Assembly (NCBI GenBank): GCA_905178155.1 | Contig: CAJINV010000019.1 | Coordinates: forward strand, 564,475-628,474 | Source: Amoebophrya sp. A120 | Lineage: Eukaryota > Sar > Dinophyceae > Syndiniales > Amoebophryaceae | Direction: 5' to 3' | DNA length: 64,000 nt | Shown: in pieces, positions 52,668 through 62,707 of the stretch | How positions within the stretch are numbered: the stretch's first letter is position 1 | How the letters are laid out: each line of letters opens with the position of its first letter | Notes under the pieces: model-generated | Told to the model about the DNA's origin: nothing | Databases searched by the model: none | What the model saw: the letters and a program-made list of their open reading frames with translations, nothing else | Program-made: the position numbers and the translations under genes

Positions 52668-55115
52668 ATGCAAGAACACCAGCAAAATATCTTGGCGCAC
52701 GCTGGTACAGTCGAAGACCTTCATGGGGGAGCGAGTAGTGTCGGCCACGTCACGCAGCCTGAGCAGCATCAGGCTCCTGGAGTGCAGCAGTGTCTGCAAC
52801 CGCAACCGCAGCCTGCTGCTCAAGTAGAGCATGTTTACCACTATCAAGGTAATGCCGAAGGCGTCGGCGAAGCGGCCCCGTTGCTTGTTCCATCTCCTGC
52901 TCCTCTGCAACAGTACCAGCAACAACCGCAACAAGGAGCTGCACAAAATCAGTATTACACCTACCAGGGGACTTCTCCTCCGCGGGGGCCTGCTCAAGAA
53001 CATCCGCAATACTACTATGCCGAAGACGGAACAGCTCACCTTGTTGACGAGCAAGAGGTAGTAAAGCCACCCCGTGGGCGGAACGGGTGTGGATGTCCAG
53101 TGTGGGTGATCATTCTGATCGTCGTCGGGTCGGTTCTTGTGGTCGGCGGTATTATCGCCGTTGTCGTTGCTTGTTTACCGAATTCCATTAACAATAACGA
53201 TAACCCCAACCAGCCGGTGCCGGCAAATCCAACAAATCCAAATGCTCCAAGCCTGCCACCCGGAACAACAAATCCTCCAAGCCCGCCACACGACACAACA
53301 AATCCTCCAAGCCCGCCACCCGACACACCAAATCCGCCACCGCCGCCGGGCCCGCCTGACGGAAATCGCTCGGCTCCGAAACAGCTCAGCAGAATCGTGA
53401 GTAACGACCCAGAGGATGCGGTAGACCTGCCTGCGGTGACGACCCCCAAATTTGGTCCGAAGCCGGCGGCGAAGCCAGCCAATTTGACTAATTCTGGTCC
53501 GTATGGGACGACGACGCAGGCCAACCGGGGAAGCGCGGCGCGCGACACGTGGCTTCGCTGGGTAGCGTATCACGCGCACGAAAAAGATCCGTTCAAGGCC
53601 GGTGGGAGTGCGGATACAATTCTAAACGCTACGGCGACCGAAACCCTGAAGCACCACTTCCGCGAGAACATCACGCAGGACCGCATTCACCTCGCGTACA
53701 AGCGAGTTACTTCGATCGTGCCGTTTGCTGTCAGTTTCTGGCATACTACCTACTACGAGTCCACGAACGGTGTATTCTGGTATTTGAATACCATTTGGGA
53801 TGAAAAGTGGACCATCTCCAAACTGACCGACCAGTTGACAACGGGCACCGCCGAGGCACCGGCGCAACGTACTAGGCCGAAGGACTTGAACACGGTGTGG
53901 AATAGCAGTGTCAAAAGCTGGTCGAGTAGCTGGAACGCACTGGAAGTCAACGCACTCAAGTACCGCTTGAAGGCCCGGTTTGAGGACTTGCTGTCCGTCC
54001 GTGTTCACCACCAAGACATGGATGATTTGTTCCAGCAATACGACCTGGACACCACTGGCATCACGGACGCCGACAGCCCAGCCTGGGTCTCCACGTACTA
54101 CGTACTATCCGAGCAGAAGATGCGCAAACTCGTGATGACAATGTTTTGGGCGCTTGTATTGGCTCGCATTCGCGTGGGACGCAGAATCATGCAGACGAGC
54201 AATGACACGTGGAAGAACCCCACCAGCGGCGCGAAAATATTCAACAATCCCCACTCTGACGGCAACAAAATGGGCATGGGACACTGGGGATTTGACCGCA
54301 CGATCTTCGGCACGCCTAAGATTCTGTATCATTACACCCCCGCAACTTCTCATCGAGCGATCAGAACCTCCGGCACATTGATGCCGGCAGAAACTGCCGT
54401 TGTCGGACCCGGAGTTTACTTCACGAATCTACAGCAAGGTTTATTTAGCCTGACGGAGGTGAAAAAAGAAACGGTCGTTGGAGAAGAGTGCGTCGTGGCA
54501 TTTGATGCGGATGCCCTCAGGGAAAAGCAGAACTTCTACCTTGACCGCTTTCTGGATGTGCGTAGGCGTCAGAATGCAGGCGAGCCACAAGCTCGGTTGG
54601 CCGCTGACTGGCGGAGCCTTGGTGGAGCAGACAATTTGCGAGCTTTCGATGAGTACATGAAGAACACCGGCACCGCAATAATGCCCGAAGTAATGACACG
54701 CGGCAGTCCCTCCGGGGCACAGAAGGAAGCGAGCCTGAGTGACGTACTCGCTCGGCGACAGAAGGAGGTAGCCTGGGAATTGAAGGAAAACTTAAACGAC
54801 GAAGGAACATATCTTCTTGGGCCAACGAACCACTGGCGGGCGCGCAAAAAAGCCGCCTACACAAACGCACGTGGCCGCCGCAATGGCTTTGACATGCCGC
54901 CCGGCCGCGAAAGCGAGGGGGACGTTGTTAACCCGCCCGTCACCGAGAATGGCGGCGAGATTAATTTGTCCACGCTTGACGAGGGCTACGACTTTATCTC
55001 GGTCTGCGGACTCGGTCTGCACACTGCTGGGAACGACGTCGTGTTTCTTAACGAGTGGGTCGCCGCGAAGGAAGGCCGTGCGACTTTGCGAACGCCGAGG
55101 CCAAACCCAAACTAA
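52668..55115 (+). CDS. Type II membrane protein with HYD1-like ADP-ribosyltransferase motif
   Basis: Single exon, 815 residues from the first ATG (MQEHQQNILAHAG). Residues 1-140 are Gln/Pro/His-rich; a single strong membrane segment at about 143-170 (VWVIILIVVGSVLVVGG) follows a basic stretch, predicting a cytosolic N-terminus. Next comes a Pro/Asn/Thr linker with repeated NPPSPP units (about 180-235), then a large folded region. Around residue 550, ILYHYTP and, some 30 residues on, GVYFTNL match the His and Tyr-Phe-Thr motifs of HYD1-type ADP-ribosyltransferase domains (Tox-ART-HYD1 group), which move ADP-ribose from NAD to targets; some are toxins and others are not. I cannot place the third catalytic residue, so activity is uncertain. 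No introns or IEs, in contrast to neighbours, and it sits between the two copies of the segmental duplication. A recent or transferred gene is possible. Confidence 0.7.
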   Translation: MQEHQQNILAHAGTVEDLHGGASSVGHVTQPEQHQAPGVQQCLQPQPQPAAQVEHVYHYQGNAEGVGEAAPLLVPSPAPLQQYQQQPQQGAAQNQYYTYQGTSPPRGPAQEHPQYYYAEDGTAHLVDEQEVVKPPRGRNGCGCPVWVIILIVVGSVLVVGGIIAVVVACLPNSINNNDNPNQPVPANPTNPNAPSLPPGTTNPPSPPHDTTNPPSPPPDTPNPPPPPGPPDGNRSAPKQLSRIVSNDPEDAVDLPAVTTPKFGPKPAAKPANLTNSGPYGTTTQANRGSAARDTWLRWVAYHAHEKDPFKAGGSADTILNATATETLKHHFRENITQDRIHLAYKRVTSIVPFAVSFWHTTYYESTNGVFWYLNTIWDEKWTISKLTDQLTTGTAEAPAQRTRPKDLNTVWNSSVKSWSSSWNALEVNALKYRLKARFEDLLSVRVHHQDMDDLFQQYDLDTTGITDADSPAWVSTYYVLSEQKMRKLVMTMFWALVLARIRVGRRIMQTSNDTWKNPTSGAKIFNNPHSDGNKMGMGHWGFDRTIFGTPKILYHYTPATSHRAIRTSGTLMPAETAVVGPGVYFTNLQQGLFSLTEVKKETVVGEECVVAFDADALREKQNFYLDRFLDVRRRQNAGEPQARLAADWRSLGGADNLRAFDEYMKNTGTAIMPEVMTRGSPSGAQKEASLSDVLARRQKEVAWELKENLNDEGTYLLGPTNHWRARKKAAYTNARGRRNGFDMPPGRESEGDVVNPPVTENGGEINLSTLDEGYDFISVCGLGLHTAGNDVVFLNEWVAAKEGRATLRTPRPNPN

Positions 55116-57481
55116 GGAATGGCACTCGCATGCGCACGCTCCTTTTTTCTACTTTTTTGCTTCGAGGAATGCTGGCTCTCAAGTTCAATATTGGGCGATA
55201 ACCTGAAAGAAGTAGTGGTGCTAGAAATACTAATAGATTACGGAAGACCTAAGACCCATCGGGAAGGAATATGTGCATATGGTTCACACTCTTTGCGACG
55301 CGGACACGGTGGGACTCTTGGACTTTCTTGCAAGAGGTGCGTGCAGTGCCGCTGCAAAAACTTTTGTTTGGCAGGGAGCTGCCGGCTTGACTGATTTTTG
55401 ATCTGCTGGTGGTGCCACAGCTTGCTGCACATATTGTCAAGGCCCACGAAACGAGAAGTGAGCAAGTTGCAGCTCTCGTTAGGGTTACGACTGCTCCTGC
55501 CGTGACCACCTCTCTCTTTTGATCGACGTGTACGATTTATTTCTGCAGACAGTTGTAGTTTATACGATGGATCTCCGTGGCCGCGTCTTTTTTTATCGAA
55601 AAAAGGAAGTTGCGACGCAGGAGGACCATCAGCAGCCATTCGTAAGTATTGCGACGTCAGAAAATAGAACATCAAGACTAAAAATAAACTCATGAAAGTA
55701 CTGTACAAGTTGCACAACACAAACACACAGCCACATATGTATGATTTTTATCACATGTATGATTTTATTTCATGGACACGCTTTTTCTCGCAATCTCCCC
55801 GAGAGAGAGAGACTCGGGTCTACTATGAGTATGACACAGATAGTACTATTAAGGCTAATCGCTAATGCTTGGTCTCGATCTCGTCACTCACATGCGTGTT
55901 TCTTAGACAGAGTAAGCAACGCGAATCGTAGAGGCCAGGTTCGTTCCGTTCGTGGTGCAAGCAGAGAAATACTACATACGTCCAGGAAACCATTTTTCTT
56001 TGATTTGGAAGGTGCAAACAACACCCAGCGCGGGAGCTTGTGCGACAACTTATTGCGCCACTTTTTGACCTTTTCGCTGGTAATATCTAATATGCAGCTG
56101 GGCCGATGGTACAATTTGTTATGCATTCAGTGGGGTTTCTGTTTCGCACAAGTAGCTCTAGCGCGGGTGTTTGACCTTTTGCTTTTGGGTGGATCTTCCC
56201 CATCAAGGGCATGACGTGACGAAAGACCTAGAGAATCAACAATATTCAAGGATGAGAGATCGATAAAAGCCATATACAAAGAAGGTCTTTGGATGGCATG
56301 GGGCGCTGCTCCGTATGTGATGGATCGCCGCAGCAGCAACCTGATGCATCCCGGCGCTATCCCGCCGCATAAACAGCTGCCCCGCAGAAGTGGACAATGT
56401 ACACCTTTGTTGCGCAGTCTAACTCTAAGGGAAGTTAAAGGAACTGCTGAAGAAGCAGGTATTAGTGGAGAAAGCACCGAATTTTTGAAGACCTGAGGTA
56501 CTCCGCAGGTAGAAGATATCTCGTGGTCCACAACTTGGTCTCGGACCACATCAAATAGATCATGAACATAAATATTTATTACTTAGTCAAAAAAGTAGTG
56601 TAGCAAGAAGGTCCTCTACTTTCAATTTTATGTATGATGAACTTCATCAAGACAACTCTGCTCTACTCCCAGACTCAGCTGGAGCCCCAAGGAACCAACA
56701 CAAGTATCATGGAAAATGCCATACTTACCTTCTCCACTACTTGATCACTGTGCACATGTTCCCTCCGTCCTACCACAGGCATACATGGAGGGAAAACTGG
56801 CTACGGCTCGGGTTTTCGGCGGATAGGTTACATAGCTGCTATCACCTTTGGTTTTGGATCCTGAATGTCCTTAATCGGTACACCTATGCTTTCTCGGTCT
56901 CAGATGCCAACTGTCAAAGTCTGATCAAATCGGTTCTCGCCCTCCGGTCTTACCAGAGGCCTAGAGTGGACGGAGAGAAGATCGGCCATCCTTGGTGCGT
57001 TTCTTCGCCTATGCTTTACGACTGCGCTATCTTTGACACCATGCCCGGGCATGAATAGAAAGAAAGAAATGAAGGAATGAAATTGTTTGATGAAAATGGA
57101 TAATTTCTGATCCATGATCGAAATATATATTCAAGATGGATGAAGATCTTTCTCTTTATAATTTCTATTTTGATGATGAAGATGAGCATAAGAATTCGAC
57201 CCATGCCCGGGCATGGATTGGATCGAATCAATGATTCAAAGATAAATTGCAATTTCAGGGTCTTGAAAATTAATTTGATGTCATGTTCAGGCATGGAAAA
57301 TAAGAAATCATATCCAGATATGAATCAGATCAATGATATCCACCATATGAGAATATTATTTTTCTAGAATAATTTCTTCGGGAGAATGATCATGACAATC
57401 AATGAAGATAGAGATAATCTCGGAATGGATCTCAGAGACCATATAAATCATATCCAGATACGACAAGAAAGTGAACCAGCA
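55116..57481. other. No convincing gene
   Basis: About 2.4 kb. An open frame at 56630-57058 has no recognisable motif. From about 57050 the sequence becomes AT-rich and contains repeated CATGCCCGGGCATG palindromes. Confidence 0.45.
57040..57296. repeat. Palindrome CATGCCCGGGCATG, two copies plus one decayed
   Basis: Perfect 14-bp palindromes near 57041 and 57203, with a diverged copy (CATGTTCAGGCATG) near 57282. Spacing of roughly 160 and 80 bp in otherwise AT-rich DNA. Function unknown. Confidence 0.8.
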
Positions 57482-57670
57482 TATGAAGGGTATCCTTTGC
57501 CGTCCCGCTATATGTTGCTTGGATAAGTGGAAAGAGGAGAAGAAAAGAGAAGCAGCGACAATGGGGGGTGAAAGGAGGGGAATTATGGATTGTGTAGTTG
57601 GTTCTAGTCCGTGTTCCATCTGTTCCACCACATTGGCATCAACGACCATTGATAGCACGAGACAGCCGCA

Positions 57671-57748
57671 GGTGATGCAGGTGAAGAGTCTGAAGTCTTC
57701 AGACTCTTCACCTGCATCACCTGCATCACGCCACTCTTCAAGAGTGGC
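57671..57748. repeat. Two near-perfect inverted repeats in copy 2
   Basis: 57671-57721 is a perfect palindrome with 25-bp arms and a 1-bp centre; 57730-57748 has 9-bp arms. The matching place in copy 1 (about 50229-50266) has only one arm, so the arms arose by inverted copying after duplication. Confidence 0.9.
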
Positions 57749-58530
57749 GGCGATGTGACCAAAATCGGCATGGAAAGTATTTTTAACCCCTTTGGCATGA
57801 AGAAAATTTTGCGGACGAAGAAGAGGGGCACTGCAGGTGGAACGAGCGCCGGGTGACGCCTTCCGGAGCCAGCGGCCGCCGGGCCGGAATCAATCGTGTG
57901 CTACCACGAAAAGGACCGCAACTTTGCCGACGCCCAAAGGGCCGACAACCCACGGAGTCCACGGTGGTCGCCCGAGTGCAGAAACACGAGGGAGGGGCTG
58001 ACGCCGGAAGACATTCAGGATGTGGCGGCGGACATGGCGTCGATCGATTATAGCGTTCCCGACAGGGTCGAGTTCGTCAGCAATACGCTGTGCTTCATCG
58101 AATTCCAATCAGCCAACGCAGCGAGGAAGTGCTTTGCAAAGGTATTGCCTGGCAGAGAGATGAACTCGTCATGCAGCTTTTGCAAATCGTAACCGGTCGT
58201 AGTCTTACAAGTTTGATTTCTTTTGGTGTTGGTGCGCATGACAAAATTGTTGTTGTTTGTAAAATGAGGTGGCATGAAAAAAAAAGACTCATTCTGTACT
58301 TGTATCAGGGCCAATCCAAGAAGTTGGAAGAGAACGGGCAGACGTTGGATTTCCGAGCGGGGTTTTTTCTTCGACTCCAGCGCGATTTATTTTCAGTGCG
58401 AGAACAAGGAATCGCAGTCCCTCATCACGGTGGACTCCAAGGGAAAGATCAAGGAGGATTGTGCTAAACTCCCCTTGAAGCATCTCCCAGCGACCTGGAA
58501 GCTCGAATGAATGTGGGTTGCTGATCAAGC

Positions 58531-58535
58531 CGAAC
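58531..58535. other. Empty target site for a family A element
   Basis: A single CGAAC in copy 2 at the position where copy 1 has CGAAC-element-CGAAC. Confidence 0.92.
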
Positions 58536-59445
58536 CCGGTACAAAGTCCGCAGCCTGGGGTATCAACCTCGACGGTGGAGGGTGGCCAAGCTGGTGCACC
58601 ACCTGGTGGTCCGCCTCCTCCTCCGACGTCGTACGGCAACCCGCAGCTGCAACCAGATGGTTTGTTGCCAGCCAGTAAATGCGACACGAGCAGCTCCTCC
58701 CTCCGGAAGCACTATGCCAACCAACGCTGTTGATGACCCGAGCACTGCCCCGTCCCCTCTCAGCGCACCCGCCTCAAATATGCGCAACGCCACGGCCGCA
58801 GCGTCGATGCAACAGAACCAATTGATCAATACAGGGAATGGGGCCTGGAGGGAGTAGTTTTGGCGGGGCGGGTGGAGATACCAACGATACCAACAGATAC
58901 GAATTTTCCAATAACCCGGTCGAGCAGGAACAACAGCAACAGATGTTGTAGCGAAATCAATTTGTGCAACAACGGCAACAGAAACACATGCAATTTTAAT
59001 TGCCTGGGTGAGGATGCTGAAAAATTTGATGCTCAAAGATCCCTATTCCAGGAGCCCATAGGATATTCTATTTGCTGAACAGATTCAAGAGATATTTCCG
59101 AACAGAAATGGATGGGTAGAATATGCAGGAAAGAGCAAAAAAGCGTGTGATCACACGGAAAAAAGTGAAATATTTAAATTGGAAGAACCTCCTCTTGTTT
59201 TATCTATTCATTCGAAAACGATCCGCTACTACGAAATATGCCTCGATATCCTCATGTTTGACACCGAATATAGGATTCTCCTAAGGAAGATCTGGATTTT
59301 TTTTTTTGACCGTTGAAAAGATGCAATATCATAAAATGATCGATCAATCTCGATGGATTCATGATTCATCAATTTTCTCATTTTTCAATTAAATATCCAC
59401 AAAATTTTCCCCTGAAATATTTTGATTTCGATATATTTTTCGAAT

Positions 59446-59759
59446 ATGGAGGATCTGTGGATTGTTATTTCTTTTTTTCTTTTCTTTCTGGATATGGTTT
59501 CGATTGAAATTATCAAGATAATCTGATATCCAGATATGAGAAGAAATAAAGAAAGATCGATAGATAATCTCGGATCAATTTGAAAGAATCAGATTCATAT
59601 GATATATATGATATTATATCTGGTCTTGGGAAAACCGAAAATAATATGATCATAAAAAGAAGAAATTGATTCCTCTGTTGAAATACACACAGTTGTGTCG
59701 ATGTTTCTATTGAGACAACTCTCGTGTTGTGAGCACAAGAAAACAACAGTCACACTCGC
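59446..59759. other. AT-rich intergenic DNA
   Basis: No gene or element recognised. Confidence 0.5.
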
Positions 59760-60490
59760 CGCACACAGGTCAACGAAGTGGAGAGGTATCTAGATTGTTG
59801 GCGGTGCAGCAGTGCCCTCCGTGAGTCAGGGCGCGAGAACAGTGGCCCTTGCGGGCCAACCGCTGGAGTAAACCACGCTCGCTGGTGCCACAGCTCGCGC
59901 GTGTGCAGAGGGGGCACGGCCATTGCTGCGCGCTTCTCCACCCCCCGGCGGGAAAAAGGGGAAGCCAAGAATGGCCACCAAGATGGGCACGCACGGCGGG
60001 CCGGCAAATAAAAGGGGGCGGGCGCGCTCTTGCAACGCACGCCCCAGAAGGGTCCCCGCGCGCCCCGGCCTCCGGGGGCGGCGCTGTTTCATCTGCGGCA
60101 TTTGGCGCCTCCTTCGGCGAGTGCTTCGGCCGATTCTTTGGCGCGGTCAATGTGTGGAAAATCAAGGGCGGAGTGACGTCGTCGCTCGCTTTTGGTCCGG
60201 ACACCAAGCGAAGAGAAGGAGCAGGCTTCTACTTGCCTGCAGTGTCTCCCTCTTTCTTGTTCGGCGACGCCAGCGCAGTTGTCATCGGCTGTCATCACCG
60301 ATGATCCATATGCAAACCACACCCGCCGCCGCAAACCACGCACCAACGCGATGCTGAGGCATCAGAAACGCGCCAAGAACCAACGCCAGACGAAGGAGCG
60401 CTGCATATCTTTCATCGCCGGGCAAGACATGCCCGGCATCGGTCCCCTGCCTCGTGGAGAACGTGAGCAGCATATGGCCTAAATAAAAGC
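59760..60490. other. Second GC-rich island, no convincing gene
   Basis: Open frames overlap on both strands; the longest plus-strand frame (59849-60304) ends with Gly/Phe/Ala-rich sequence but no motif. Sharp composition borders resemble the island at 36391-38150. Confidence 0.45.
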
Positions 60491-61423
60491 CCACCGCCTG
60501 CTGTTTTGTTGAAATAAATGCAGGGCGATGTGGAGCAGGAGCGCCATCATCTGCTTGTTCGTCTGAGAAAGAATAGACACTGACTACAAGCTTCTTGACT
60601 CGCTCGTTCTCTCACAACTCTTCGCTCCTTTCTCCAGCTGAAAGAAATGCCAATTTCTCTAGGGCTTCATCGCTCAAGAGGATAGGTCTGACGCGACTGA
60701 AATTGAAAAATATTGTATTTGTGCCGTCTCTTCTTTTCGGACGCACTTCCACTTTCTCCGCCGACGGAGACCGATGTCTAGATCTAACACAACCTGCAAA
60801 CTCTAACACAACCCGTGATTTGTTTCTTTTACGTGGGCCGCCGACTTTGGGGCACTTTTAAGTACTTTGTGGTCAAAATTTTCTTCTTCCCGGTAAACTT
60901 TATTTTTTCAGGTTTTTGCAACAGAAGATCAAGGTGAAAAAGAATTGTTCTTTGTAGGCATAGCAAGTTCTATCTTGTCTTCGCTTCGTTCTTGTAAACG
61001 CGTATAATTAGGTAGGTAGAAACAGAATCAATGAACAGTTGAAAACGAGTTGTTGTGTAAAAATTTGACAGCGTCATTCTTCAAAACAAAACATTGTGGC
61101 AGTAAAAGTTCTCTTGAAACAAAAGGGTGAAAAAGAAATCATAAGCCTTCACGTGTGAAACCTGCAGAAGCTGATGTATCAAAACAAGTTCGGATAGTTG
61201 TAAGTTAATCGAGTATTAATTTCTTGCTTGGACATGGAAACCAGAATTTAGTGCGAAAAAGGCAAATCTCCCTCTGCAAACCTCCGCGATCTTTTGAACT
61301 CCACTGCGCCTCTTCGCGGAGATCAGAGGAGATTTATCTAGAGGTGCAGTAGAAGTTGCATAATTTTTACACCTCAACAACGCAAACTCTTACTATTTTC
61401 ACCAATCCTCGTGCCTGTTTCAG
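60491..61423. other. Intergenic, no gene seen
   Basis: A/T-rich. Upstream exons of the candidate exon at 61424 could be here but I cannot identify any. Confidence 0.4.
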
Positions 61424-61731
61424 GCAGAACGACGGTGAAAAGAGTGAAAAGAGCATCCTACCTCCCGCTGCGCTATACTACAAAACTTCTCTGTACTATG
61501 GAGAGAAAAAAGTTTGTCACAATCACTAATTTGCAGGTTATGCATTACAAATTTTCTCAGCATCACAAACTTTCCTTGTATTGCAGAAACACTAGGGAAA
61601 TCCCTAATGAGGTTTGGCTGTGATGCATTTTTACGCATGACAAACAATTTTGTATTGCAAGAATGCGCATGAGTGATCGTGACGAACTTTTTTTCTTTGA
61701 TATGTACATTGGTTTTCATCCTAACGGCTAA
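61424..61731 (+). CDS. Candidate terminal exon split by an element
   Basis: After a pyrimidine tract and CAG, 61424-61496 joined to 61708-61731 reads QNDGEKSEKSILPPAALYYK then TSLYIGFHPNG and stops at TAA. The open frame across the element with matching flanks supports coding, but no upstream exon is identified and the short peptide has no known motif. Confidence 0.4.
61497..61702. mobile_element. Introner-like element, family K
   Basis: 206 bp. Left end TATGGAGAGAAAAAAGTTTG pairs with the inverted right end (TATCAAAGAAAAAAAGTTCG), continuing TCAC.ATCACT. Flanking repeat TGTAC at 61492-61496 and 61703-61707. Only copy of this family here. Confidence 0.88.
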
Positions 61732-62707
61732 CCCTTTTGCGTGGCAAAGTTTGAAGCTGACCTGTCCTCTTGCAAAAAGCGCGAAGTTTTCTGCTTCTGC
61801 TTTCTCCTTCAGCGCAGTTAATAGCGCAAGTATTTGTATTTGTAGCTTGAGGACGTCCGGCGGGTGCGGTAAACGACAAGGCTACAAGGTGCACACGACA
61901 AAAAAAAGTGTTGGATAAAGTTCTGTTGTGTTTTCCCCAGATTTGGTTTTCTTAATTTTTCATATTTTTCGACTGCAGAGCAGCAGCCCCTGCTGTTTGA
62001 ACAACCAGCAGCTGTGCAATCTTCCTGTTTCCGAACGAGTTGTACTGTAGGCGAATAAGAAGAAAAATCCATTAAAAAATTCCCAGCCGAGAGGTGCTGA
62101 GTTTTATATTCGGTCGCAAAAGTTTTTTACAGTTTCATAGACATCAGCACGCAAAATGCTATAATTGTCAGCGGCCCGCCAACGGTCCTGCCGCTCTGGA
62201 AACAAAAGAATTAGACATCAAGTTGATGGCGCAGCTTGGTCTAACAAGATGAGTTTTCATAGTGTAGTAATCTGAAAAGGTCCGAGAAAGAAACAGTGCT
62301 AAAAACTGCAAGCGGCGTGACCGTTCGTCGTGTGAGCTGAAGGGATAAGCTAATTCGTGTACGCAAAACACTTTAGCAGCAGAGAAAAAGTTTTTTCCTG
62401 GTCTGCTCTGGACGAAACGATGCTTTAGCAGCCAAAAACTTCCTTCCGGCCGCCGTAACAACTTCCGCAGAGCGTGGCGCGACTAGTATACTTACAACTA
62501 GGGCAGCGGCCATAATTTGTCGCGTTGTTGACTGCTCGCCATTGTTATTATTCAAAACTGCAAAACTTGCTTCGTTTCTTAATTTTTTTATACCTACTCC
62601 TACTTTACAGCGACTGCAACTCCATCAGCTCCTACACATTTATTCATACTTATTTTGTTCTCGAATTCGTCTTTTTGATTAGGATGTTCATGCTCGTCTT
62701 CCGGGGC
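61732..62707. other. Intergenic, no gene seen
   Basis: Between the candidate exon stop and the minus-strand stop. Short frames only. Confidence 0.45.

Larger units (their letters stand above)
57482..59445 (+). repeat. Segmental duplication, copy 2 (decayed genes)
   Basis: Starts inside sequence matching the TatD C-terminal tail (PSRY...LDKWKEEKK) and includes FNPFGMKK, then GLTPEDIQDVAADMASIDYS in an intact frame from 57896, the same GT-AG intron and poly-T frame shift as copy 1, the Pro/Gln-rich tail and the final segment. It lacks the family A element. Without the TatD catalytic part it is probably non-functional. Confidence 0.88.

Noticed and set aside
56630-57058. 142-codon open frame
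   Set aside because: No recognisable motif or splice context; sequence next to it is AT-rich non-coding DNA.
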